Position numbers and translations under genes: made by a program. Under the pieces are notes generated by a model. That model searched no databases and was not told the DNA's origin. It saw nothing but the letters and a program-made list of their open reading frames with translations. DNA of 64,000 nt from Nitrospirota bacterium (GTDB taxonomy: Bacteria; Nitrospirota; Nitrospiria; Nitrospirales; UBA8639). Position 1 is the first letter of the stretch. The number at the start of each line of letters is the position of its first letter. Location: the NCBI GenBank assembly GCA_011088105.1, contig JAALKI010000007.1, forward strand, positions 30,746 through 94,745. Direction: 5' to 3'. This document shows positions 17,737 to 26,053 of this stretch, one piece after another.

Positions 17737-19539
17737 TTAGGATACCGTCTGTTCCAAATGGTTGACCATCTGTTCGATTCGGTCAAATCCTGCTTGCCAG
17801 AACTGTGTTGAACGGATATTGACGCCAAGAGGTGATAGAAGTGCGTCTGGGCTTTGTGATCCGCCAGCCGCCAGTAATTGTAAATATTTAGGAACAAACG
17901 AGTCGCCTTCCTCTTGATACCGTTGGTACAACGCCAACACGAGCAGATTACCAAAGCTGTAGGCATAGCAGTAAAACGGTGTCCGAAATAGGTGGGGAAT
18001 TGTCAGCCATTCCCATTGAAATTCTTCCGGGATTGGCATGGCTTTGCCAAACTGTTCTCGAAGCAATTTCAGGTATTGTTTGCCTAATTCGTCAATCGTT
18101 GCGCCGTTGGCAATCATCTCATGCGCTTGATTTTCAAAAATCACAAAGTAGGCTTGGCGAAGAATTGTCGCGTAGAGGTTATCAAGTTGCGACATCAAGA
18201 GATGTTGGCGAAGACGACGGTTGTTGGCCTGTTGTAATAAGGCATCTGCTAATAATTGCTCGCCGAATACGGATGCTGTCTCAGCGAGAGGAAGCGTTGG
18301 GTGAAAGGTGAAAATGGAGTGATGCGAGGCCATCATACTATGGACGGCATGTCCTAGTTCATGGGCGATGGTTGCGACGTCTCGAGCGTCTTCTGTGTAA
18401 TTGACCAACACATACGGTGTCAGAGTCGGTAAGACGCTATAACAAAACGCCCCGCTGACTTTTCCCGAATGAAGCCGGGCATCAATATGCCAAGATGTGA
18501 CAACGCGTCGCGCCTTTTCTGCTAATGTTGGGGAGAAACGATGGTAGGCTTCCAGTACTATCTTGATGGCATCAGGGTAGGGAATACGAGTGTATGATGT
18601 AGGTTGTGTGGCATGCAGATGATATCGGTTCATGGAGGATATGCCGCAAATCTTCGCCTTTAGGCAAAAGTATCGTTGGAACATCGCGGTATTTTTTTGA
18701 CAGGTTTGAAGTAGGGAGTGAATGGCTTGATTGGGAATGTCGTTGCTAACATTTCTGACGGCAATGGGGGATGAGTAGCCACGGAGGATGGTTCCTTCAT
18801 TTTTCCAATCGAGTACAATCGTCTTGTAAAGTTCGCCAATAATATCTTTTTGGTTGGCATAGACCTGAAACAATGTCTGATACGCTGCCTGTCTCGTCTG
18901 TGGTGCTGGATGGCGAAAGAGTTGTGATAGGGTTTCCCGTGTCAGCGTTTTGGTTGACCGTCCAGTTTTGAGTGTGTAGGAAAAATTGTTGGTGGCAATA
19001 TCATAGACCATATCTAATGCATCTCGTCCTGTACTATTTTTAAGATTTACAATTCGTTCTTCAGCCTCAGTTAATGTATGTGGTGTCAATTGTCTCAGTA
19101 TCTCCAAGTAATAGCGAACGCTGCCAGCGTGTTTCATCAGTCGTGTCGCCTGTATTGGTTTAAGACGTTGCCACCACAGGTCAAAAAAGAGCATTCGATT
19201 GTTGCATGCCGTGATCTGTTCTTTCATCGTAGTATCAAGCGCTCGAGCTTTTTGGTTGGTCGTATTTTGTGCAAACCATAGTTGTGCATAAGCGGCTAGG
19301 CGAGATGTGAGTATGCGGATTGTTTCGTGAAGCTGGAGGATTGTTTGAAATCGACGAACAGAAAGACCTGAGTTGAGGTGAGCCCGATAACGTTCAAATC
19401 GTGTGACGTGTTGATCTAATTCTTTGAACAGGGATGCATAATTGTTTGGGTCGGCTAAGAGGTCCGAGAGATTCCACTGGGGAAGATGTTTCGTTGTTTT
19501 CTTTGGTTTATGCGTTAACCCTGTTGTGTGAGATGGCAT
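17737..19539 (-). CDS. pepF: M3-family oligoendopeptidase F
   Basis: A 600-residue zinc metallopeptidase of the M3B type that cleaves oligopeptides in the cytoplasm. The zinc motif HELGH lies near residue 390 (ATIAHELGHAVHS), and the third ligand Glu follows about 25 residues later (LPLAETASVFGE). The C-terminal YCYAYSFGNLLVLALY segment is typical of the family. A TGGAGG site lies 6-7 bases before the ATG. Length matches the family. There is no operon partner; the cupin gene is some 170 bases downstream on the same strand. Confidence 0.93.
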   Translation of the reverse strand: MPSHTTGLTHKPKKTTKHLPQWNLSDLLADPNNYASLFKELDQHVTRFERYRAHLNSGLSVRRFQTILQLHETIRILTSRLAAYAQLWFAQNTTNQKARALDTTMKEQITACNNRMLFFDLWWQRLKPIQATRLMKHAGSVRYYLEILRQLTPHTLTEAEERIVNLKNSTGRDALDMVYDIATNNFSYTLKTGRSTKTLTRETLSQLFRHPAPQTRQAAYQTLFQVYANQKDIIGELYKTIVLDWKNEGTILRGYSSPIAVRNVSNDIPNQAIHSLLQTCQKNTAMFQRYFCLKAKICGISSMNRYHLHATQPTSYTRIPYPDAIKIVLEAYHRFSPTLAEKARRVVTSWHIDARLHSGKVSGAFCYSVLPTLTPYVLVNYTEDARDVATIAHELGHAVHSMMASHHSIFTFHPTLPLAETASVFGEQLLADALLQQANNRRLRQHLLMSQLDNLYATILRQAYFVIFENQAHEMIANGATIDELGKQYLKLLREQFGKAMPIPEEFQWEWLTIPHLFRTPFYCYAYSFGNLLVLALYQRYQEEGDSFVPKYLQLLAAGGSQSPDALLSPLGVNIRSTQFWQAGFDRIEQMVNHLEQTVS

Positions 19540-19746
19540 AATGCGCCTCCAAATGAGCAGTAAACATAATAAAATTGGTATGCGTGAATACGAAAACGTA
19601 TTGAAACCATGAATCTGATTTGTTAATCATAACGAAAATGTTTTTCTCAAATACAATCCTGCCCCATACCATTCACGTGACTTGCATTGTCCCGGACATT
19701 GTTTCCAATGTTCGGTCTTAGCAGCTTGGTCATGTGTCCATACTGA

Positions 19747-20835
19747 ATGAATATCCTGTTCATGAGAAAACGATTGCTTCGCAAAAGGGTACTTGTTGCA
19801 TGTGTGGTTTTGTTTTGCTGCGGGCCTGGTGTTATGGCATGGGGAAATACATCCGGCCAAGTTCAGCTAAAAGATGGAAGCCGCTTCTGGGGCGAGATTC
19901 TCGATATGACAAATGGTGTGCTGACGGTTCGTGTGGACTTCAGTGATGGCGCGCCGATTCCGATTCAGTGGGACAAGGTGGTGGGGCTCAAGACGTGGGA
20001 GTCATTGACGCTCGTGTTAGACACGGGTGTCAAGTTAAAGGGGAATGTGCAACTGGGCGAGCCTGAGATCATGATGTTACAGACAGACTTTCAAGATATT
20101 TTGCTTCCAATCGAGATGACTCGGGTTGTGTCGATTAATCAACCCTTAAAACCAGTTGTTCGGTTTAGTGGAAATCTGAATGGAGGGGCCTCAGTTGCGA
20201 CAGGGAACACGGATCTTCGGCAAGTTAATGTGACAGGTGAATTCGTGGCTCGCAGTGAGCGGCTTCGGTTAACACTGCTTGGGCGGTGGATCTATTCGGA
20301 AGACGATGGTGATCTCTTTGCGCGCAATACATTTGGCAATGTCAAAATGGATTTTTTCCTTACGGAACGCCTGTATGCCTTTACGAGTGTGTTGCTCGAA
20401 CAAGATACCTTTCAAGAGTTGCAACTTCGAACGGCCATCAATGCTGGGCCTGGTTATCAGTTTATTGAGAAAGGGGATTATGCCGGGGCGTCTTTCGAGA
20501 AGATGGAGCTGAACGGGGAGTTGGGGCTTGGTTTCTTGAATGAAGATTTCAAGGTTGCGGAAGATCGAAATTTCTTTGCGGGACGTTGGGCGCTAGATTT
20601 CAAATGGCCTGTTTCTTCAGTGGTCACGATCTTTCATCAACACCAAGGTTTTCCTTCATTTGAAAAAACGAAGGATTTTTATCTGACGAGTCAGCAAGGT
20701 GTTCGGGTTCATCTTTTGAAAAACTTTATCTCAACCTTGCAAGTGAACTGGCGATTCCAAAATCAACCGACTTCCGGCAATAAGAAATCAGATTTTCAAT
20801 ATCTTCTGACCGTTGGGTACAGCTTTGAATCATAG
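19747..20835 (+). CDS. DUF481 outer-membrane beta-barrel-like protein
   Basis: A 362-residue secreted protein. After a basic N terminus and hydrophobic signal (KRVLVACVVLFCCGPGVMA) comes a small beta domain of about 120 residues (QLKDGSRFWGEILDM, typical of the SH3-like RNA-chaperone-like fold preceding DUF481). A C-terminal barrel of amphipathic strands ends in YLLTVGYSFES, an outer-membrane-type terminal aromatic pattern. The segment NGGASVATGNTDLRQVNVTGEF is the family hallmark. The start could be 19747 or the ATG at 19762; no ribosome site decides it. Function unknown, probably an outer-membrane porin or sensor. Confidence 0.8.
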   Translation: MNILFMRKRLLRKRVLVACVVLFCCGPGVMAWGNTSGQVQLKDGSRFWGEILDMTNGVLTVRVDFSDGAPIPIQWDKVVGLKTWESLTLVLDTGVKLKGNVQLGEPEIMMLQTDFQDILLPIEMTRVVSINQPLKPVVRFSGNLNGGASVATGNTDLRQVNVTGEFVARSERLRLTLLGRWIYSEDDGDLFARNTFGNVKMDFFLTERLYAFTSVLLEQDTFQELQLRTAINAGPGYQFIEKGDYAGASFEKMELNGELGLGFLNEDFKVAEDRNFFAGRWALDFKWPVSSVVTIFHQHQGFPSFEKTKDFYLTSQQGVRVHLLKNFISTLQVNWRFQNQPTSGNKKSDFQYLLTVGYSFES

Positions 20836-20909
20836 TGCCCCGGGTTGACGACAAGTGCATCAACCTGGTGTAGACCATGAAGATCAGTATTTGAACAGTG
20901 GAGGATGTT

Positions 20910-22196
20910 TTAGGGCACGATTTCAGAGACGGATGAGGGTGTGGTGGCTTCGGCTTCTTGTTGATCATCAGGCGACTTTTCAACTTTGAGAATTCGTACC
21001 CGTTTAATCGATTTTTCATCAGCATCGTAGACGATGAGTTGGCAATGATCGACATGGACTTCTTCCCCCACCTTGGGGATATGTCCTAGGTTTTGTTGGA
21101 TGAGTCCACTAATCGTATTTTGTTCTTCATCAAGTTCCGCATGAAGGACTTCATTGATTTTTCGAACTTCAGCCTTGCCATGTACTAAAATGTGCCCTTC
21201 TCCGATTCGTTGAATCAATTCTTCCGTCAAGTCTGTTTCATCCAGAATTTCTCCCACCACTTCTTCTAGCAGGTCTTCGGTGGTCACGAGTCCCATGACT
21301 CCTCCAAACTCATTCACTGCAATAGCAATATGCCGTTTTTCTCGTTGAAATTGTTTTAGCAGATCATCGGCTGCCTTAGCGGTGGGGATAAAGAGGGTGG
21401 GTTGGGCAATGTCTTGCAGCCGAGAAGCCGTTTGTCCTTTAGCCATCTCCTTTAAAGCATGGTTTCTATACAAAATGCCTGTGATGTGATCCATATCTCC
21501 GTCATAGATAGGAATCCTCGAAAACTTTGATTTGAATAACTCTTTCCTGGCATCTTCCAAAGTCATGTTGCCATCTAGGCCAAACATGTAAATACGTGGT
21601 GTCATGACGTCTTCAGCGGTTAGGTCATTGAATTCAAACACGTTTTTAATCATTTTGACTTCGTCAGTTTCGAGTACCCCCGCCTTTCCTCCAGCGTCCA
21701 GCATAATTTTTAATTCTTCCTCGGTCACGAATGGAACGGTGAGGCCTCGGCCTCCCGTCAGTTTCAAAATCAGTGGTTCGATTAAGTAGAGAACAGGAGT
21801 AAATAACGTTTCTAGCCAATAGACGGGATACGCAAATAGTTGGACCGCCGATTCTGCATGTTTCGTACAGAGTGTTTTTGGGACAATTTCTCCAAACAAC
21901 AGCACAATCAATGTGAGGAGTCCTGTGGCAACAGCGACCGCTTTTGCCCCAAAATGATCAAAGGCAATCATTGTGGCTAACGAAGCAGCCGTAATGTTGG
22001 CAAAGTTGTTTCCAATTAAGATCGTGGATAACAACCGTTGAGGATTGGCACGGAGGTGAAGGGCTAATTTAGCCCCTTTGAACCCTTCATCGGCCAGCGT
22101 CTGAAGCTTTGATTCACTGATCGAAAAAAATGCGATCTCAGCACCGGAAAAAAATGCGGAAAACAGGAGACAGATAAAAACTAACAGAACATCCAT
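20910..22196 (-). CDS. Hemolysin/CorC-type CNNM-CBS membrane protein
   Basis: A 428-residue protein with an N-terminal CNNM (DUF21) domain of about four helices (LLFSAFFSGAEIAFFSISESKL). Next come a central CBS pair (VMTPRIYMFGLDGNMT, RIPIYDGDMDHITGILY, and IAIAVNEFGGVMGLVTTEDLLEE) and a C-terminal CorC_HlyC domain (HAELDEEQNTISGLIQQNLGHIPKVGEEV). Family members are Mg2+/divalent cation exporters or regulators rather than true hemolysins. Length is normal. Convergent with the DUF481 gene. Confidence 0.92.
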   Translation of the reverse strand: MDVLLVFICLLFSAFFSGAEIAFFSISESKLQTLADEGFKGAKLALHLRANPQRLLSTILIGNNFANITAASLATMIAFDHFGAKAVAVATGLLTLIVLLFGEIVPKTLCTKHAESAVQLFAYPVYWLETLFTPVLYLIEPLILKLTGGRGLTVPFVTEEELKIMLDAGGKAGVLETDEVKMIKNVFEFNDLTAEDVMTPRIYMFGLDGNMTLEDARKELFKSKFSRIPIYDGDMDHITGILYRNHALKEMAKGQTASRLQDIAQPTLFIPTAKAADDLLKQFQREKRHIAIAVNEFGGVMGLVTTEDLLEEVVGEILDETDLTEELIQRIGEGHILVHGKAEVRKINEVLHAELDEEQNTISGLIQQNLGHIPKVGEEVHVDHCQLIVYDADEKSIKRVRILKVEKSPDDQQEAEATTPSSVSEIVP

Positions 22197-22431
22197 GGAT
22201 TAGTTATAGGCGGGGTGGATAAAAAGACGCAGGTCGAAAGTAAAGACAGACCTTGCCCGTTGCGTCCAAGAGTAGTATGAAACAATACGAAAACAGAGGA
22301 ATGTATATTGGGTTGGTTGGAAACGAAGAAAATGGGAACGACTTACGCGTTCTGGCCCATCATCATCCATACGTGCCTATAGCCTAGCATAGGATTGTCA
22401 CGCATGCAACAGAAAAAAAGAGAGACCCCCT

Positions 22432-23664
22432 TCACGAGGTCGAGAGTCGACCTCGATCTTCAAACTTATAGCATTGCCGATTTAAGACAGGATAGACACT
22501 AAAAATCGGTGTGCTGTGTGGCACCAATGCCGTGTCCTGTCCTGGACTAAGTTGTAAGTGCAAATTCACAAAGTTAAAACTGAGGCCTTCCTGCCACGGT
22601 TGGCTGGTTGCCTCTGCATACGTCGGGACCTTATCCGAGGCATAGGTCCGTGTCATCAATCCTGACCCTCCTTGTAACCCATATTCATACAAATCAGGAG
22701 CGCCTTGAATTAACAAAGAAACCAGAGAGGCATCAAACCACACTTTGAAATTACAACTTACCTGGATAAACGGCCCCAGGCTTCCGGTATGTTCCAAGAC
22801 AGCTGAAGGGTAGGCAAAGGCTGGAGGAGTATTCGGGTCATCTGGAGATGCTTGAACAGGAAATTCTGGGTCTTTCACGCTTGAAACAGAAACAAAGAGG
22901 AGATGAGGGTTATCCAACGCAATATCATAGACTTGTCCATCGTGATAACTACAGAGTTTGCCCATTTCGTAGCGAAGGGGGTAGGAGTAGCCCATTTTGG
23001 TATAAAATATCCGGACTCCGGCTTCCAGAGGATCATGTGGTGTTCGGCTAATTTGTAAATCAAAGGGCAGCATCATATGAAAGGTGTTTGTGCGGACGGC
23101 CATAAAGGGCGCGCAGGCTCCAGGGAACTCCTTGTGGATAGCAAGATTCTCCGGTTCAAAATTCTTGGGGGAACCGCCAAAATGTTGAGCAGTTTTGGCT
23201 TCTTTTGTTAAACGATATTTGGATTGGTAATAGGCTGCGGCCCGTTTTTGCGCGATGTCCAAAAAGTATTCTGGAAGATCTGTTTCGACAATGAGCTGTT
23301 GTTTTTCTAGCGAGGATGTCCGCGCCACTTTCATAGCGTCATTATAAATACCCAACTCTGCCTGGGTTTTTTCGACATCATGGTCGAGTTGTTGGGCGAG
23401 ATCCGGATCAAAATATCGAGTCTGTGGGAGGAGCTGACGGGCTTTTTGCAAGAGTTCCAGTTTGAGCGAATATCTTTTGGGCTCGGGGGCAAAGACCTGG
23501 ATGACTGCCAACATCAAGCTGAACTGTTCTTCGGGGGACAACCCGAGTTGCCCTAGGTCTTGTTCTCGAATAAATGTCATAGCCAATGGGCCAAAAGCTT
23601 CTTCACGACGAAGACTCAATGTGAGTAGATAATTAAGATAAGATCGGGCTTCTTCTTGAGTCAT
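22432..23664 (-). CDS. Unrecognised 410-residue cytosolic protein
   Basis: I do not recognise a domain. The N-terminal 150 residues are helical, with Leu/Glu/Gln-rich segments (SLRREEAFGPLAMTF, KLELLQKARQLLP). The rest is rich in beta-forming and Pro residues, with IFYTKMGYSYPLRYEMGKLCSY and YAYPSAVLEHTG-like stretches; no signal peptide or membrane helix is seen. The stop overlaps a GC-rich hairpin (22435-22455), with a T7 run about 14 bases beyond on the minus strand. It is a well-formed gene with a long frame, but isolated on the minus strand. Confidence 0.65.
   Translation of the reverse strand: MTQEEARSYLNYLLTLSLRREEAFGPLAMTFIREQDLGQLGLSPEEQFSLMLAVIQVFAPEPKRYSLKLELLQKARQLLPQTRYFDPDLAQQLDHDVEKTQAELGIYNDAMKVARTSSLEKQQLIVETDLPEYFLDIAQKRAAAYYQSKYRLTKEAKTAQHFGGSPKNFEPENLAIHKEFPGACAPFMAVRTNTFHMMLPFDLQISRTPHDPLEAGVRIFYTKMGYSYPLRYEMGKLCSYHDGQVYDIALDNPHLLFVSVSSVKDPEFPVQASPDDPNTPPAFAYPSAVLEHTGSLGPFIQVSCNFKVWFDASLVSLLIQGAPDLYEYGLQGGSGLMTRTYASDKVPTYAEATSQPWQEGLSFNFVNLHLQLSPGQDTALVPHSTPIFSVYPVLNRQCYKFEDRGRLSTS
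22435..22455 (-). terminator. Hairpin at the 3' end of the 410-residue gene
   Basis: CGAGGTCGA and TCGACCTCG form perfect 9-base arms around a 3-base loop, overlapping the last codons of the gene. A T7 run on the minus strand lies some 14 bases further, so termination is plausible but the spacing is poor. Confidence 0.35.
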
Positions 23665-24012
23665 GGGGGATCCTTTTTACAAATGATAGGCTAGCAGGTT
23701 GTTTTTCCTATAACAGACTACGGGGTTATACAACAGAAGAAATTGAGAAATTATAGTTTCTCAATACTAATGAGCATGCCTCTGAGGTCTTTCCACTGCA
23801 TGCAGGGGAGGGAGCTCACGGCATTGTACGAGATGCACGAGAAGAGAACAAGGCAAAGGGATGTCTCTCGGTGTCTATGTGTGTGAAACAGCTCTTATTC
23901 GCGATAATTGGCTAGGGCCTGTTCACAATAGATCAGCTAGATTATCGTAGCTTTATAAGAAGATGTGTTCCATTGTGGTGTGGGGTTAAGGGAGGCACTC
24001 GTTTCCTAAAGC
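23665..24012. other. Intergenic stretch without a recognised gene
   Basis: About 350 bases between the 410-residue gene and the tRNA terminator. I see no protein-like frame, RNA gene or convincing repeat. Confidence 0.6.
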
Positions 24013-24047
24013 AAAAAGGCCCTGTCGTTTAATACGACAGGGCCTTA
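24013..24047 (-). terminator. Intrinsic terminator of the initiator tRNA gene
   Basis: Perfect 12-base arms AAGGCCCTGTCG / CGACAGGGCCTT with a 7-base loop. On the minus strand a run of T follows, giving a classical intrinsic terminator about 20 bases past the tRNA 3' end. Confidence 0.85.
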
Positions 24048-24067
24048 TCAAGAATGGATGGTCTCTT

Positions 24068-24144
<77 letters not shown>

Positions 24145-24149
24145 TTCGG

Positions 24150-24179
24150 ATAGTAGCCGGGCACTCAACGAAAAGTCAA
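24150..24179 (-). promoter_or_regulatory. Promoter of the initiator tRNA gene
   Basis: On the minus strand TTGACT (24174-24179), an 18-base spacer and TACTAT (24150-24155) lie 5 bases before the tRNA 5' end. Confidence 0.65.
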
Positions 24180-24250
24180 CGCACGAGAACAAATGGTGTG
24201 AGGGCATTGCTTTTGAGCAGACTCTTTATCTGTGGTATGGTCCATCGATT

Positions 24251-24889
24251 ATGATACTTGCTAGCGTGTTTGGAGCTGTTTTAATTATCGTTCTTATTAT
24301 TGGGGATTGGTACCAGTTCACCAACCTCAGACCATTTTTCGCCCGTTATGGTTGTGGTGTGGCGACACGGTATGAACGTATTCCCCAGCGTAGCCTCAAA
24401 AAACTTCAGCAACATTTTGATCGTAATCGGCTCCTCCAGCTGCCACATGGTATGGCTCGCTTGTTTGCCGAAGAACAATTCATCGTCATTCGCCCATATT
24501 ACCAGTTGTTTACCATGCGGTTCCGGACGGCGTGGCCACTCAAGGGCTCTATTCAATTTCAGGTGGTGGAGAAGGATGAGCTTCAGTTGACATTTGTCAA
24601 ACGTATGCCCTGGTCCTCAGCCATTCTGACCGGACTTTGGTGCGGGTTAGTGAGTATAGGGACGTTGGTCTTTGTCATCTCATTTGCCATTGATGGCGGA
24701 TTTGGTTCGTTTAGCGGCGCATTAATGGGAATCGGTGTTGTTGGATTGGGTATATTAGTCCTCGTGTTTGGAGCTATTCTTGTCTCGTTGGCTTATCGCT
24801 TAGAAGATCATCGACTTATGCTAGTTTATCAAGAACTTGAGCGAGCATTGGGGAAAGTCTCTGAAGTCGATACGCTTGAATCTCCATAA
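24251..24889 (+). CDS. Unrecognised membrane protein
   Basis: A probable 212-residue protein with one N-terminal hydrophobic helix (LASVFGAVLIIVLIIGDWY), a soluble region of about 110 residues, and two C-terminal helices (LVSIGTLVFVISF and MGIGVVGLGILVLVFGAIL). The open frame reaches back across the antisense of the initiator tRNA, but that part has no coding logic, so I take the first ATG after the tRNA. No ribosome site clearly supports this ATG; a CTG or TTG slightly upstream is possible. Family unknown. Confidence 0.55.
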   Translation: MILASVFGAVLIIVLIIGDWYQFTNLRPFFARYGCGVATRYERIPQRSLKKLQQHFDRNRLLQLPHGMARLFAEEQFIVIRPYYQLFTMRFRTAWPLKGSIQFQVVEKDELQLTFVKRMPWSSAILTGLWCGLVSIGTLVFVISFAIDGGFGSFSGALMGIGVVGLGILVLVFGAILVSLAYRLEDHRLMLVYQELERALGKVSEVDTLESP

Positions 24890-24913
24890 TCGTTTGAGGA
24901 TACCGGGCAGGGT

Positions 24914-26053
24914 TTAGGGGATTTTTTCTAAAAGATCATCCAAGTGTTTTGAAAAGTTTTCCACTTTAAACCTTGGGATGACAAACACCCAGTTCTGTAA
25001 CTTGTTCATCAAGACCGAGGCCTCTTCTTCCACTTCTTCAGGGGATTTTGGCGGAACCTTGGGAGGTTGATTCATCTCTGCCGTCTCAGTTTTTGCCGAT
25101 TCATTTTCTTTTTTGTCTGACTCTTTCTGCTCCAGCTCAATTTCTTGACGCAACTCTGGCTTATACGCCGCGGATCCTCTGAGATAATGCTGGCCGTCTT
25201 GGGCTGTTGTCTTGATGGTCACTTGCAAGCCATCAAATGTTTCAAGGATGGCGGTGTTTTGAACTGTCGTTGACACGATATTTTCGCTTGCTGGGTGGAT
25301 ATCATCAAAGGACAAGTCTGCCAATGTGCTGGCAATATTATTGACATTAAATGGTGCGGCGATGGTGGCGCCTTCAGGGAGGTGAAGCACTTTGAAGTCT
25401 GTTGCTGATGGTGTGTCCTTCTCAATCGTGAGGGATGTCCCGTCAGCATGGAGGATTCGAACGCGATGAATCCGTTTTTCATCAATATTGGTAATTGCTG
25501 TATCCAGCCATTTATCGGCCGATTGGATAATCTGTAATTTCCCTAACGCAAGCCAGGCTTGAGGGTCTTGTGGTTTCCGAATGTAGATTTCATCCTGGCG
25601 AGGGTTCCCTTTCGCCACGTGTTGCTTGCCAATGATAAGTTCAGCGAGTGATGTCTCTTCAGCCGTTTTGAGTTGAACAAAGGTTGAGGTTGAACCTTCT
25701 GCTTCGACGTCCAAAAGGTCGAGTCTTTCATAGAGTTCAGGGTTTTTGGTCTTTGGTTCATAGAGTCTGAGATCAGCCAATCCAAGCAATGCTTCACGGA
25801 CTTTTCCCCTATCAGCGGCATATCCAAATTTTTCTTTGACGTTCCAGTGATTGCCGTCTCGTATGACAGTAATCGTGCCTGCTTGTGTGGCAATATGAAT
25901 TGTCGCCACCGTATTAATCGCATCCAACAGTTTGGGAAACACCTGTGGTGTAGGTTGAGACAGTTCGATCTCTTGGCGATTGCTGAGCAGAACGATGGCG
26001 AGGACGAGGGTTGCTGTCACGGTGGCAAGGAGAAGAAGCGTAGTTTTTTTCAT
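24914..26053 (-). CDS. DUF4340 domain protein (set 2)
   Basis: A 379-residue protein with a signal-anchor helix (TTLLLLATVTATLVLAIVLL), followed by a DUF4340 beta-rich region (ITVIRDGNHWNVKEKFGYAADRGKVREALLGLADL and LIIGKQHVAKGNPRQDEIYIRK). The C-terminal part contains a Lys/Glu-rich linker (EQKESDKKENESAKTETAEM) and ends with a helical tail. Its start overlaps the stop of the GldG-like gene by four bases. It is the last gene of the ten-gene run starting with MoxR. Shorter than its set 1 counterpart. Confidence 0.8.
   Translation of the reverse strand: MKKTTLLLLATVTATLVLAIVLLSNRQEIELSQPTPQVFPKLLDAINTVATIHIATQAGTITVIRDGNHWNVKEKFGYAADRGKVREALLGLADLRLYEPKTKNPELYERLDLLDVEAEGSTSTFVQLKTAEETSLAELIIGKQHVAKGNPRQDEIYIRKPQDPQAWLALGKLQIIQSADKWLDTAITNIDEKRIHRVRILHADGTSLTIEKDTPSATDFKVLHLPEGATIAAPFNVNNIASTLADLSFDDIHPASENIVSTTVQNTAILETFDGLQVTIKTTAQDGQHYLRGSAAYKPELRQEIELEQKESDKKENESAKTETAEMNQPPKVPPKSPEEVEEEASVLMNKLQNWVFVIPRFKVENFSKHLDDLLEKIP

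Noticed and set aside
22435..22455. Operator or palindromic binding site
   Set aside because: It overlaps the end of a coding frame and is followed by a T run, so a terminator is simpler.
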